The position numbers were made by a program, and so were the translations under genes. From Tomitella gaofuii (lineage in GTDB: Bacteria > Actinomycetota > Actinomycetes > Mycobacteriales > Mycobacteriaceae), in the NCBI RefSeq assembly GCF_014126825.1, contig NZ_CP059900.1, positions 3,548,954 through 3,612,953 on the forward strand: a DNA stretch of 64,000 nucleotides. Direction: 5' to 3'. The first letter of the stretch is position 1, and each line of letters begins with the position of its first letter. The notes beneath the pieces are model-generated. The model was not told where the DNA came from. It saw only the letters and a list, made by a program, of their open reading frames with translations, and ran no database searches. Below are positions 1 through 9,175 of this stretch, in pieces.

Positions 1-934
1 AGTCGGTGCGCAGCTGCAGCATGTGCGTGCACGCGCTGGTGGCGGCCTCGATGGCGCCGCCGGTGATCATCTGCCCGGCCAGCTTGCCCATGTTGCCGGC
101 GATGCGCGGATCGTTGAGTTGATCGTGCACGCCCGGCAGGCCGCTGCCCGACGAGACGAAGATCGGGATGCGCGGCAGCTTGGCCGCGTTGACGTACGGG
201 TCGTGCTCCACCCACAGCGGCCCGCCGACGGGGCCCCACATGTTGGCCGAGTTGGCCCCGCCCGCCGCGGTCACCAGGTTGACGAAGCTGCTGCCCACCG
301 GGTCGGACGTCATGGCGCAGCCGCTGTACGCGCCGACCGCCGAGTACAGCTCCGGCGCCTGGATGGCCAGGTCCAGCACCGAGCTGCCGGACATGGAGAT
401 GCCGGCCAGGCCGTTCTTGCCGCTGGCGTTGGGCAGGAACGAGTTCATCACCGGGGGAAGCTCCTCGGTGAGGAACGTCTGCCACATGTTGATGCCGTTG
501 TTGCCGAGGTTCTTGGCCAGGGCCGGGTCGGGCCGGATCCAGTCCGTGTAGTAGCTGAACGCGCCCTCCTGGGGGATGACGACGTAGGTCTGCTTGTCCT
601 TGAAGAACGCGTCGACGTCGCTCTGGTCGGTCCAGTTGGCCGAGTCCTCGCCGCCGCCGGCACCGTTGAGCAGGTACAGCACCGGGGTGGGGACGTCGGC
701 GTTCGCCGGGGCCAGCACCTTGAGCTGGATGTTGCGCTGCATCGACGGCGAGTAGACCTCGAGCTCGTACTCCTGCGGCCCGACCTTGCTGCTCTGGTCC
801 ATGTCGACATGCGCAGCCTCGGCCGCATTGGCGACGGCGCCCCCGAGGGCGACGGGCATGACACCCGCGATCAGGGCGGCCGCGGCCGAACCGACCACGA
901 ACCTCCTCAGACGGCTCGACTTGCTGCGACTCAT
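1..934 (-). CDS. Mycoloyltransferase / antigen-85-type esterase, C-terminus cut by window
   Basis: An exported alpha/beta-hydrolase of the antigen 85 / corynomycoloyltransferase family, which transfers mycolic acids onto trehalose, arabinogalactan or proteins in the cell envelope. The start at 934 has GAGG about nine bases upstream. The N-terminus is a signal peptide (MSRSKSSRLRRFVVGSAAAA, then an ANAAEA cleavage area). Family motifs are VLYLLNGAGGGEDSANW, the nucleophile elbow GISMSGSS, GAYSGCAMTS and GSGLPGVHD. The catalytic His region (GTHSW in the paralogue at 30797-32143) lies beyond the window edge. It stands alone on this strand with about 390 bases of non-coding DNA upstream. Which acceptor it uses cannot be read from the sequence. 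Confidence 0.9.
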   Translation of the reverse strand, partial: MSRSKSSRLRRFVVGSAAAALIAGVMPVALGGAVANAAEAAHVDMDQSSKVGPQEYELEVYSPSMQRNIQLKVLAPANADVPTPVLYLLNGAGGGEDSANWTDQSDVDAFFKDKQTYVVIPQEGAFSYYTDWIRPDPALAKNLGNNGINMWQTFLTEELPPVMNSFLPNASGKNGLAGISMSGSSVLDLAIQAPELYSAVGAYSGCAMTSDPVGSSFVNLVTAAGGANSANMWGPVGGPLWVEHDPYVNAAKLPRIPIFVSSGSGLPGVHDQLNDPRIAGNMGKLAGQMITGGAIEAATSACTHMLQLRTD

Positions 935-1327
935 GGAAAGACCTCGTTGATCGGAATTGCAATAGACGGCCCAGGTGCCGCGCGCGCACGCCCTCAGCCG
1001 TGCGCACTACCGGCGACGAAGAAAGTTCACCCTCTCCCCATGAGCACCATCGCAGGCTATCGCAGTGCTGTTACGGGGAGCACAAGTGTTGCCGAACAGT
1101 GACCACACTGGTCCCACCCGTCACATCTCGGTCACGGCCGGGCGCCGCGGCTGCCATCGCGCTCGAAGTTCGAACGTCACATGCGTCGCGGCAACGGCTC
1201 ACGGCATCGCACAGGCGATGGGTGCCGCAGACACACCTCCGCCGCCGGATGCGACCCCACCGCGCCTGTGGGAACAAAACGGACGACCAGCTACGTGAGC
1301 CGCGGGACTCACAGGCCGCGGCCCAGG
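935..1327. other. Intergenic region, promoter side of the mycoloyltransferase
   Basis: There is no convincing coding sequence here. The part nearest 935 is the 5' region of the leftward mycoloyltransferase. A loose dyad (GTGACCACACTGGT / CCCGTCAC) lies near 1098-1123. I see no clear terminator for the tetR gene that ends at 1328. Confidence 0.4.
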
Positions 1328-2032
1328 TCATGACGCCGACGGCCCCGGAGCGCCCTGCGCGAGCAGCCCGTCGACGATCGCCGCGAGTGCGATGCGATAG
1401 GTGTCCTGCGCCGCCAGCGCCGGCCATCGGTCGCCGAGGGCGGTCAGCTGCGGAAGCCAGGAGGCGTCGAGGTCGCCGAAGAACGCGCCGCGTCTCGTCG
1501 GGGCGCCGGCGCCGCCGGCGGGAGCCGGACGCCGCGTGGTGTGCGCGCGGACGAGGATCTCTCCGACGGCGTGATACCAGAGGTGCCGGAAAACGTGGAC
1601 CGCCTGATCTGGCGTACAGCCGTGATCGATGGCTCCGGCGACGATGGTCTCGACGGTCCACAGCGCGCGCTCGCCGAGCAATCCGACGAAGCCATCCGAG
1701 GTGAGGATCTCCGCCGCCCACGGCCACGCCGCCAGCGCATCGTGCAGAGTGGCCGCGGCGACGATGATGCGTTCGCGCGGTAAAGCGGGCAGCGGCGGTC
1801 GCGGTATCCCGGACGCGTACTCGTCGATCAGGAGCAGCAGCAGCTCCTCGCGGTCCCGCACGTGGTGATACAGCGTCGTCGGGCCAATGCCGAGTTCCGA
1901 CGCCAGCCTGCGCATGGTCAGCCTGTCCCAACCGTCACGGTCGATGAGGTGGCGGGCTGCCGCGAGGATCTCGCCGCGGGAGGTGACCGGAGGGCGCCCG
2001 ACACGGCGGCGCGATACGTGGGGGTCGGTCAT
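1328..2032 (-). CDS. TetR-family transcriptional regulator
   Basis: A 234-residue repressor-type regulator. The N-terminal helix-turn-helix (about residues 18-65) has the family signature: RGEILAAARHLI, LTMRRLASELGIGPTTLYHHV, then RDREELLLLLIDEYA. The all-alpha C-terminal half should hold the ligand pocket and looks like the TetR_C tetracycline-repressor subtype. I prefer the start at 2032 (MTDPHVSRRRVGRPP); an in-frame extension to 2134 would overlap the divergent cupin gene. It is divergent from the cupin/MFS pair, with 86 bases between starts, so it most likely represses that pair and itself. The ligand is unknown. Confidence 0.85.
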   Translation of the reverse strand: MTDPHVSRRRVGRPPVTSRGEILAAARHLIDRDGWDRLTMRRLASELGIGPTTLYHHVRDREELLLLLIDEYASGIPRPPLPALPRERIIVAAATLHDALAAWPWAAEILTSDGFVGLLGERALWTVETIVAGAIDHGCTPDQAVHVFRHLWYHAVGEILVRAHTTRRPAPAGGAGAPTRRGAFFGDLDASWLPQLTALGDRWPALAAQDTYRIALAAIVDGLLAQGAPGPSAS

Positions 2033-2118
2033 CCGACCAGTATCCCCTTCGATCCGCGGGCGCCGCCGAACCACCGGAACCCTTCGACACTCGCGTCCGT
2101 CGATGGTAGTTTCGGAAC

Positions 2119-2541
2119 ATGTTCGTAAATACAAGCAAGCCTCTGGACCTGCACAGCGAGATGATCCGGCTCAGGCCGGGCGGCGGCGCGGTGGTGGCGC
2201 CGCGTGAGCACATGGCCGACGGCGCCGCCGCAGGCGAGCGGATAGTGGCGGCCTTCCGCGCCGAGGACGACAGCGCGGTGCACCCCGACGTGTGGGAACG
2301 CCACCCCGACGGGGAGGAAGTGCTCTACGTGCGGTCCGGCGCGGTGCGGGTGCATCTGCACAGCGGCGACGGTGCGGACAGCGAGAACTCCTCCACCGTG
2401 GCGTCCGGTGAGGCGTTCGTCGTCCCGCGCGGGCGGTGGCACCGACTCTCCGTCGTGGAGCCCGCCGACCTCGTCACCATCACCCCGCCCGTCGACACCG
2501 GACACATGCCCGTATCCGGCCCGTCCCCCACCCGTCGCTGA
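2119..2541 (+). CDS. Cupin-domain protein
   Basis: A 140-residue single-cupin protein. Cupin motif 1 is around HPDGEEVLYVRSGAVRVHL and motif 2 is around GEAFVVPRGRWHRLSVVEPA, with His residues suited to binding a metal. It lies divergent from the TetR gene and six bases upstream of the MFS transporter, so the two are probably one transcript. The role may be a small-molecule sensor or a detoxifying enzyme partner of the exporter. The substrate is not known. Confidence 0.8.
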   Translation: MFVNTSKPLDLHSEMIRLRPGGGAVVAPREHMADGAAAGERIVAAFRAEDDSAVHPDVWERHPDGEEVLYVRSGAVRVHLHSGDGADSENSSTVASGEAFVVPRGRWHRLSVVEPADLVTITPPVDTGHMPVSGPSPTRR

Positions 2542-2547
2542 ATAGTC

Positions 2548-4053
2548 ATGTCCCTCCACGCAACCCCCGCGCCCACCCACCCGCGCCGCCGTCCCGGTGC
2601 ACGGCCGGGAATGGTCCTCGCAGCGGTGGCCGTCGTGCAGTTCCTGGTGTCCCTGGACCTGTCCGTGGTCAACGTCGCGCTTCCGCAGATCGCCGACGGC
2701 CTCGGCTTCCGCGGGACCGGGGTGACGTGGGTGATCGACGCCTACGCGCTGACGTTCGGCGGGCTACTCCTTCTCGGTGGCAAGGCGGCGGACCGGTTCG
2801 GCCGTCGCCGGGTCGTACTGACGGGACTCGCGGTGTTCGGTCTCGCGTGCTTCGCCGGGGGCCTCGCCCAGCACGCCGCAGGACTGGTGGCGGCCCGGGC
2901 CGTGCAGGGCGCCGGCGCGGCCGCGCTCGCGCCGGCCGCGTTGTCGATCCTGACGACGACCTTCCCGCGGGGGCGCACGCGCACCCGGGCATTCGGGGTG
3001 TGGAGCGCTGTGAACGCCGCCGGCGGCGCGTTCGGCGTACTCATCGGCGGCGTGGTCACCGAGTTCCTGGGCTGGCGCGCGGTGATGGTCGTCAATGCAG
3101 CGATGGCCGCCATTGCGGTTGCCCTGGTGTTACGGGCCCTCGCCGACGACCGTCCCGCCGCCCCGGCGGGGCGTATCGATATCGCCGGTGCGGTGCTGGC
3201 GACAGGCGGGACGAGCCTGCTCGTGTACGGCATCGTCGTCAGCGGCGATAGAGGTTGGGCCTCGCCCCTCACCGTCGCCGCACTTGTCGGCGCGGCTGTG
3301 CTGCTCACCGCATTCGCCGTGATGGAAAAGCGCACCACCCGCGAGCCGCTGGTGCGCCTCGGCCTGCTTGCCCACCGTCCTGTGGCAAGCGCCAACGCAT
3401 TCAACCTGCTTATCGGCGCCGCCATCGCGTCGGGCTTCTACTTCGTGTCGCTGTACCTGCAGCGGGGGCTCGGCACCGGAGCGGCGGTCACGGGGCTGGA
3501 GATCCTCCCCTTCGGCTTCGGTGTGATCGCCGGTTCCGCCGTCACCATCCGGGTCGGCCACCGACTCCAGCCCCGGGCCCTGATGGCCGGCGGCGCACTG
3601 CTGGCGGCCGCCGGCTTCGCCTGGTTCGGAAGCATCGACCCCGGCGGCGCGTTCCTCACCGATGTGCTGGGCCCGTCGCTGGTGGCAAGCCTCGGAATCG
3701 GGCTGTGTCTGGGACCGGTCGCCTCCGCCGCGACCGCCGGCGTCGCGGACGGCGAGGCGGGTACCGCGTCCAGCCTGCTCAACAGCTCTCGCCAGATCGG
3801 CGCCGCCCTGGGTTTGGCCGTGCTGGGCACGGCGGCCGCGGCGCGCACCGGGGCTGTCGTCACCCGGCGTCGCTCACCGACGGCTTCGCCTTCGGCCTGG
3901 CGCTCTGCGCGGCGCTGCCGGCGGTGGCCGCCGCGATCGCGGTCTTTGGAGCTGCCCGGCACCGGCGCGACGCCGATACGGCGCGCACCGCCCCCTCGGC
4001 CGCGCCTGCTGCGCCCACACGTCACGCCGTACACAACGATGGGAACCCCGTGA
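2548..4053 (+). CDS. MFS drug-efflux transporter (EmrB/QacA type), frame broken near the C-terminus
   Basis: Proton-driven multidrug exporter of the 14-helix DHA2 family. Helix 1 carries FLVSLDLSVVNVALPQI; the loop 2-3 motif is GGKAADRFGRRRV; motif C-type sequence AVNAAGGAFGVLIGG follows. After AAARTGAVVT (about 3862) the reading frame turns Arg/Pro-rich, while the +1-shifted frame reads ASLTDGFAFGLALCAALPAV, the normal last helix of this family. One C appears to be missing in CCC at 3863-3865. As written, the stop (4051-4053) overlaps the GTG of the next gene. If the base is restored, the frame runs on without a stop into that gene up to 4514. It belongs with the cupin and the divergent TetR. 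Confidence 0.75.
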   Translation: MSLHATPAPTHPRRRPGARPGMVLAAVAVVQFLVSLDLSVVNVALPQIADGLGFRGTGVTWVIDAYALTFGGLLLLGGKAADRFGRRRVVLTGLAVFGLACFAGGLAQHAAGLVAARAVQGAGAAALAPAALSILTTTFPRGRTRTRAFGVWSAVNAAGGAFGVLIGGVVTEFLGWRAVMVVNAAMAAIAVALVLRALADDRPAAPAGRIDIAGAVLATGGTSLLVYGIVVSGDRGWASPLTVAALVGAAVLLTAFAVMEKRTTREPLVRLGLLAHRPVASANAFNLLIGAAIASGFYFVSLYLQRGLGTGAAVTGLEILPFGFGVIAGSAVTIRVGHRLQPRALMAGGALLAAAGFAWFGSIDPGGAFLTDVLGPSLVASLGIGLCLGPVASAATAGVADGEAGTASSLLNSSRQIGAALGLAVLGTAAAARTGAVVTRRRSPTASPSAWRSARRCRRWPPRSRSLELPGTGATPIRRAPPPRPRLLRPHVTPYTTMGTP

Positions 4054-4514
4054 AACCTGCAGCGCGCCCGCAGCGCCACGCTCTCAGGGCGATGTATGCC
4101 GGCCTGATCCTGTCCGTCCTCGCCGTCATCGTCGCCTACGCTGACCGCGCAGGCGGCCCGACGAGTCTCGCCGGGCATCTCCGATCCGGATACCCCGCGT
4201 ATTCACCAACGCAGATCGACGCCGCAGCGCACACCTACCTCGTGCTGCTCACCGCCCTCGGCGGCGTGGGCGTCGCGTGCTGGCTCGGCGCGATTCGCGC
4301 CGTCCGCACCGGCAAGCGCTGGGCACGGTGGGCGTGCGCCGCAACGTGGGGCGCCGCGACGAGCCTCGCGATCGCCGGTCTCGTCGTCACGGACACCTCC
4401 GGCGACGTCGGACTGCCGCCGCTGCTCGGCTGGGCAGGCCTGCTCCCGTGCGTCGCGGGACTCGTGGCCGTCGTCCTGCTCCGGCGCACGTCCGTCGACG
4501 TCGGTCGTGCGTGA
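4050..4514 (+). CDS. Small four-helix membrane protein
   Basis: A 154-residue protein starting at the GTG in the GTGA overlap with the MFS stop; an ATG at 4092 is an alternative start (MYAGLILSVLAVIVAYADRA). Four hydrophobic helices are visible: around AGLILSVLAVIVAY, TYLVLLTALGGVGVACWLGA, ACAATWGAATSLAIAGLVV and LLGWAGLLPCVAGLVAVVLL. There is no recognised catalytic motif. It could be a separate translationally coupled gene. It could also be the C-terminal part of an MFS fusion, because correcting the upstream frameshift joins the two frames. Function unknown. Confidence 0.65.
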   Translation: MKPAARPQRHALRAMYAGLILSVLAVIVAYADRAGGPTSLAGHLRSGYPAYSPTQIDAAAHTYLVLLTALGGVGVACWLGAIRAVRTGKRWARWACAATWGAATSLAIAGLVVTDTSGDVGLPPLLGWAGLLPCVAGLVAVVLLRRTSVDVGRA

Positions 4515-4750
4515 CCTCGATGTCGGCCCCGCTGCGGCCGCTGCTCCCGGCGTCGCCGCGGTGCGACCTCACCTCAGTGGCGCCTCTGATCACGGGCCGG
4601 CCGCCGGTGCACCTCGTTGCACGCCCGAACACCGGCATGACGCCTGCAGCGACCGTGCCCGGCATCCCGTCGTCGACGCGCGGCGCTCGCGCCGGACGAG
4701 GCAACGGGGGGACACACGTCGGGTAGGCTGCCGGTCATGCGCCAGGCCTT

Positions 4751-7483
4751 GTGCGGTGTGTCGTGGAAGCTCTGACCAGATCTTCTGCCGTGGACAACTT
4801 TTCCGCCGCCTTGCGCCGCGCGGTGACGGAGGGGCCGGGCTCCTCCCCGGAATCCCGCACGTTCGTCGTCACCGGCGCACCGGGAATCGGCAAGACCTTC
4901 ACGCTGGACTCCGTTCTCGCCCCGGTCATCGCAGAGGCCGCAGGCGTCCACGTGCTTCGGGGGACGGCCGACGAGCTTGCGCACCGTTACCCGTACGAGG
5001 TGCTCGCGCGCACCCTGGGGATGCCGCTCGGCGAACCGGTTCCGCCCGACGCCGACGAGATCCTGCTCGCGCGGGTCGACGCGCTGTGCGCGGCCCGCCC
5101 TGTGGTCCTCGCCCTCGACGACGTCCACCACTGCGACGCGGCGACCCTCGCCCTGCTCAACGTGTTCGCCGCCGCGTCCCGGGCGCTGCCGCTGACCCTT
5201 GTCGTCGCGCACCGCACGCTCCCGGCCCGTGAGCAACTGCGCAGGCTGGCCCGCTATCCGGACGCGTACGAACTGGCGCTGCAACCCTTGTCGCCGGAGG
5301 ATGTCGCGCAGATCGCCCGCAGCGCACTCGGAACCGCTCCGGGGCCGGGGCTGCGGGCCATGCTCGACGGCGCCTGTGGACACCCGATGCACGTGCTGGC
5401 GATGCTGGAGCAGTTGGCCCTCGACGACGCTCTCGTCGAGGCCGGCGGCGTCACCGATGTCCGCGCCGGGATGCCCACGCCGGCCGCACCGGCCCTCGGC
5501 GAGATCATCGAGTCGCAACTGACGCATCTGACGGGCGCCACCCGCGACGTCGTCCAACGGCTCGCGGTGTGGGGCGCGCCGACGGCCCTGTCCGAGCTCG
5601 CGGCACTGGCCGACGAGAGCCCCGTGTCGATGGTCGAGCCGGTGCAGGCCGCGGTGGAGACCGGCATGATCCGCTTCGGCGCGGACGACCGCCTGCATTT
5701 CCGCCACGACCTCTATGCGGAGACGGTGTACAGGCGGATACCGGAGGTTCTGCGCGCCGTGCTGCACGAAGCCTGCGCCGCCCGGCTGGAGCGGATCGGT
5801 GCGCCCGCAACGACGATCTCGCATCACCTGGTCGCGGCGGGGGCCGGCCCGCAGCGGCTCGCCCGCGTCCTGGAGGCGGCCGGCGGAGAGCTGGCCGCGA
5901 TGCCCTCGGTGGCCGCGGACCTCCTCGAGTCCGTCACGGTGGCCATGCCTGAGAACGTGGAATCGCTGACTCTGGCGCGGGCCCGGGCGCTGGCCGGATC
6001 CGGGCAGCTGCGCAAAGCCGGGGACCTCGCCCGCGGCGCCCTGCAGTCGACGGAGGACGACGAGATCGCGGTGGCACTGCGCGGCCTGATCATCTTCACC
6101 GCGTTGACGCTCGGTGATGTGCAGGCGACCCTGACAGAGATCGAGGCGACGCTTCGGCGGCCGCTGCCTCCGTCGGCCGCGGGCCGCCTCGCCGACCTCG
6201 CCGACTGGGCGCGTGCGCTGGCAGGCCTCCCCGATGCCGGGCCGGTCGCGTCGTCCACGACGACCGCCGAGCACGTGTCCTCCACCCGCGTGCTGGCCAC
6301 CGCGATCCGGCTGATGACGGCGGGCAGGCCCGTCGCGGCACTCGAGTGGGCGCTGTTGGCCGCGGGTGAGCCGCAGGCCGGCGGGATGCATTGGAACGCC
6401 GGAGGCACGGCGGAGGTCTGGCCGCCGATCATCGAGCTCCACGCCCGCGGCCCCCGGCCCGCCGCGGATCTGCTCACCAAGGGCAGCCCGGACGGCGGAC
6501 GCCGGTGGTCCGATCCGTACTCGCAGTTCGCGGCCGCGGGGGTCGACCTCGCCGCAGGACGCTTGGCCGATGCCGCCGCGCAGTTCGAGTCCGCGCTGGA
6601 ACTGTCCGACCGCATGGAGCTGGGCTGGACGTCGCTGGCGTTCTCGTCGCTGGCCATGATCGACGTCCACCGGGGTGACCACGCCGCAGCCGAGGCGCGG
6701 CTCGACCGCTTCACGGCGATGGGGCAGCCCGACCTGTTCGGCTTCCCGGAGGCCGGCCGCGTCCGCGTCGCCCTGCTGGAGGCCCGACGCCAGCGGAAGG
6801 CCGCGGCGCGACTGGCCGCCGCACTGTGGGACGAGGCGGTCGCCGACGGCCGTCTGCTGTGGCTCTCGCTCGTCGCCGCCGAGTTCATCCGCGTGGCGGC
6901 GGCCCGCGGCGACCGCCTCCTCGTCGACCGGATCGCGCGCGGGCTGGCGGCGCTTCCCCGCCCTCTCGCCCCGGTCACCGACGCCCTCGTGCGGCTGGCG
7001 CAGGCCGGCGCGGACACCGACCCGGCCGACGCCCTGTCGCACGCCGTCGCCGCGGCCGCGCGGTTCCGGGCGCTCGGCATGCCGCTGGAGGAAGCCGGCG
7101 CGTGGGAGGAGGCCGCCTGCCGTGCCGCCGAAGGCGGCGACCTGCGCGGTGCACGCACCCATGCCCGCGCCGCGCAGGCGCTCTTCGACGGTGCCGGCGC
7201 TCCCACGTCCGTCGCACGCGTCGCAACGCGCCTGCGCGCGCGTGGGATGAGGATCGGCTCCCACGCGGCCCGCCGCAAGCCGACGAGCGGCTGGGACAGC
7301 CTGACCATCACCGAGACCCGCGTCACCGCGCTCGTGGGTCAGGGCTTGACCGGCCCGCAGATCGCCGACCGGTTGGGGATCTCCCCCCGGACCGTGCAGA
7401 CCCACGTCTCCCATGTGCTGACGAAGCTGGGGTTGCGGACACGCATCGAGCTCGCCGTCGCCTTCGCCAACCGCCCTGGTTGA
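4751..7483 (+). CDS. LuxR-family ATPase regulator (LAL type)
   Basis: A large (about 910 residue) transcription regulator. The N-terminal AAA/STAND ATPase module has Walker A GAPGIGKTF (residues about 42-50) and Walker B VVLALDDVHH (about 118-127). A long helical, TPR-like middle follows. A C-terminal LuxR helix-turn-helix spans about 845-905: LTGPQIADRLGISPRTVQTH, then VSHVLTKLGLRTRIELAVAF. The start is uncertain: GTG 4751 or GTG 4763 (VEALTRSSAV), neither with a strong ribosome-binding site. It lies upstream of, and in the same direction as, the Tat-exported hydrolase and may activate it. Target unknown. Confidence 0.85.
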   Translation: MRCVVEALTRSSAVDNFSAALRRAVTEGPGSSPESRTFVVTGAPGIGKTFTLDSVLAPVIAEAAGVHVLRGTADELAHRYPYEVLARTLGMPLGEPVPPDADEILLARVDALCAARPVVLALDDVHHCDAATLALLNVFAAASRALPLTLVVAHRTLPAREQLRRLARYPDAYELALQPLSPEDVAQIARSALGTAPGPGLRAMLDGACGHPMHVLAMLEQLALDDALVEAGGVTDVRAGMPTPAAPALGEIIESQLTHLTGATRDVVQRLAVWGAPTALSELAALADESPVSMVEPVQAAVETGMIRFGADDRLHFRHDLYAETVYRRIPEVLRAVLHEACAARLERIGAPATTISHHLVAAGAGPQRLARVLEAAGGELAAMPSVAADLLESVTVAMPENVESLTLARARALAGSGQLRKAGDLARGALQSTEDDEIAVALRGLIIFTALTLGDVQATLTEIEATLRRPLPPSAAGRLADLADWARALAGLPDAGPVASSTTTAEHVSSTRVLATAIRLMTAGRPVAALEWALLAAGEPQAGGMHWNAGGTAEVWPPIIELHARGPRPAADLLTKGSPDGGRRWSDPYSQFAAAGVDLAAGRLADAAAQFESALELSDRMELGWTSLAFSSLAMIDVHRGDHAAAEARLDRFTAMGQPDLFGFPEAGRVRVALLEARRQRKAAARLAAALWDEAVADGRLLWLSLVAAEFIRVAAARGDRLLVDRIARGLAALPRPLAPVTDALVRLAQAGADTDPADALSHAVAAAARFRALGMPLEEAGAWEEAACRAAEGGDLRGARTHARAAQALFDGAGAPTSVARVATRLRARGMRIGSHAARRKPTSGWDSLTITETRVTALVGQGLTGPQIADRLGISPRTVQTHVSHVLTKLGLRTRIELAVAFANRPG

Positions 7484-7570
7484 CACCGAATTCTCCGCGC
7501 TTTGACAGATGATCCGACGACGACACCTCCTTACGCTGAATTCATCTCACCTTCAGCGAAGAGGCCCGGA

Positions 7571-8995
7571 TTGAAAACTCGACCAGATCGCACCCCCGTC
7601 CCGCGCCGCACCGTGCTGTGGGGCGCCGCAGCGGGAGCCGCGTTGCCCGCCGCATACGGACTGTTCGCGGCCCCCGGCGCCACCGCAGCGCCCGCCGGGG
7701 CCGCCGTCACCACCGAAGAAGGAGCCTCCGTGGCCGGCATGATCAGCGACAACGACTTGTGGAACAGCTGGGCGGAACGGGCGCTGGTGCGCGTCGCCGC
7801 CGCGGGGGCGGACTTCGGCGAGATCCTCGTGGCGGCCGCCGGGGTGCCGGACGGAGACATGGACACCTGGTTCTCGCAGTGGACCGCGGTGGCCGAACGG
7901 TCCGCGGCGCTGGCACGGGACTGCGCCGCACGTGGACACGCGGTCAGCGCGCGCGGCGCCTGGCTGCGGGCCGCCACGTATCACCAGATCGCGGCCTTCG
8001 CCCTGTTCGGCTCGCCCGGTGACCGGTTGAAGGCCTCCTTTGAGCAGCAGTCCCGGTGTTTCGAATCCGGCGCGGCGCTGCTGCCGTATCCGGTGACGCC
8101 GGTGGAGATCCCCCTCGACGGCCATCTGATGCAGGGCTACTTCTGCCGGCCCGACGACTCCGGAGCGCGCCGGCCCACGGTCGTCTACACCAACGGCTAC
8201 GACGGCACCGCGCAGGAGATGTTCTTCGCGCACGTCCCCGCCGCCATCGAGCGCGGCTACAACATCCTGGTCTTCGACGGCCCCGGACAGGGCCGCATGC
8301 TCATCAGGGACGGGGTCCCGATCCACCCGCACTGGGACACGGTGGTGGGCGCCGCCATCGATCAGGTGCTGCGGCGACCGGACGTCGACGCGGACAGCAT
8401 CGTGCTTTCCGGCTGGAGCTTCGGGGGCTTCCTGGCGCCACGCGCCGCGTGCGGCGAGCATCGGATCGCCGCGTTGATCGCCGACCCCGGCGCGCTGGAC
8501 CAGCGCCGGACACTGCTGAAGTTCATGTCCCCGGACGATGCCGCGGGCTTCCCGGGGACCGCGTCCCCCCGCTTGGTCGCCCAGCTCGCGGCGATCGAGG
8601 AGCACCTGCGCGTGAACGGCCCCGCGGCGCCCCGCTGGCAGATCATCCAGCGCGGCCTCTGGGTGCACGGCAAGGACACGCTCTTCGACTACCTGGCCGA
8701 CCTGACACGCTTCGACATCAGCGCCATCGCGGGCGGCATCGACTGCCCCACGTTGCTCACCGCGGCGGAGAACGACCCGCTCAGCGCGGGCGCCCCCGCA
8801 CTGCGCGACGCGATCGGCTCCCATGCCACGCTGGTCGAGTTCACCGCGGCGGAAGGCGCGGGCGGGCACTGCGAGTCGCATGCGCGGGCGCTTTACCACC
8901 AGCGGGTCTACGACTGGCTCGACGAGACCCTGGGCTCCGGCGGCGGTACAGGCACCGGGTCCCTCGGTTCGCTGGGCAGCCTCGGATCAGCCTGA
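7571..8995 (+). CDS. Tat-exported alpha/beta hydrolase with C-terminal GSLGSLGSLGSA tail
   Basis: A serine hydrolase of the FrsA/dipeptidyl-peptidase-like alpha/beta fold. I choose TTG 7571 because GAAGAGG lies just upstream and it yields a twin-arginine signal (PRRTVLWGAAAGAALPA) ending near AAPGATAAPA; an in-frame TTG at 7502 would add 23 residues. Hydrolase motifs are VVYTNGYDG (oxyanion region), GWSFGGFLA (nucleophile Ser), AENDPLSAG (Asp) and GAGGHCESH (His). After the last helix the protein ends in a Gly-Thr linker and GSLGSLGSLGSA. Similar GSLGSL tails end three other exported proteins in this window, so the tail is probably a surface-targeting or anchoring element. Substrate unknown. 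Confidence 0.8.
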   Translation: MKTRPDRTPVPRRTVLWGAAAGAALPAAYGLFAAPGATAAPAGAAVTTEEGASVAGMISDNDLWNSWAERALVRVAAAGADFGEILVAAAGVPDGDMDTWFSQWTAVAERSAALARDCAARGHAVSARGAWLRAATYHQIAAFALFGSPGDRLKASFEQQSRCFESGAALLPYPVTPVEIPLDGHLMQGYFCRPDDSGARRPTVVYTNGYDGTAQEMFFAHVPAAIERGYNILVFDGPGQGRMLIRDGVPIHPHWDTVVGAAIDQVLRRPDVDADSIVLSGWSFGGFLAPRAACGEHRIAALIADPGALDQRRTLLKFMSPDDAAGFPGTASPRLVAQLAAIEEHLRVNGPAAPRWQIIQRGLWVHGKDTLFDYLADLTRFDISAIAGGIDCPTLLTAAENDPLSAGAPALRDAIGSHATLVEFTAAEGAGGHCESHARALYHQRVYDWLDETLGSGGGTGTGSLGSLGSLGSA

Positions 8996-9116
8996 CCGCG
9001 GCGCGGTGTCGGCCGCGCGGGTGGCTCAACCATCACTGCGTGAGCGGGCCGCAGCAGCGCGCACCGACACAGCACCGCAGATCCCTGGCGGACAGGCGTC
9101 CACCACTTTATTGCAC

Positions 9117-9127
9117 ATGATTATCAT
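9117..9127. promoter_or_regulatory. Fur/Zur-like operator dyad
   Basis: ATGATTATCAT is a perfect 5-1-5 palindrome lying 49 bases before the YibE/F start. The AT-rich core stands out from GC-rich surroundings and resembles the ATGA-N3-TCAT core of Fur-family, especially zinc-responsive Zur, boxes. This suggests metal control of the downstream locus. Confidence 0.5.
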
Positions 9128-9175
9128 TCCGGGTAGGCGACGGAGCCGCAGGACGCGGAACGTATCGTCCTCGCC

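Noticed and set aside
4574..7486. 970-residue leftward ORF opposite the LuxR-type regulator
   Set aside because: It is a low-complexity antisense shadow of a gene with clear Walker and HTH motifs; no domain is recognisable and its composition is Arg/Gly/Gln-rich.
7502..7570. Upstream TTG start for the Tat hydrolase
   Set aside because: It has no ribosome-binding site and places 23 unconserved residues before the twin-arginine signal; TTG 7571 has GAAGAGG upstream.
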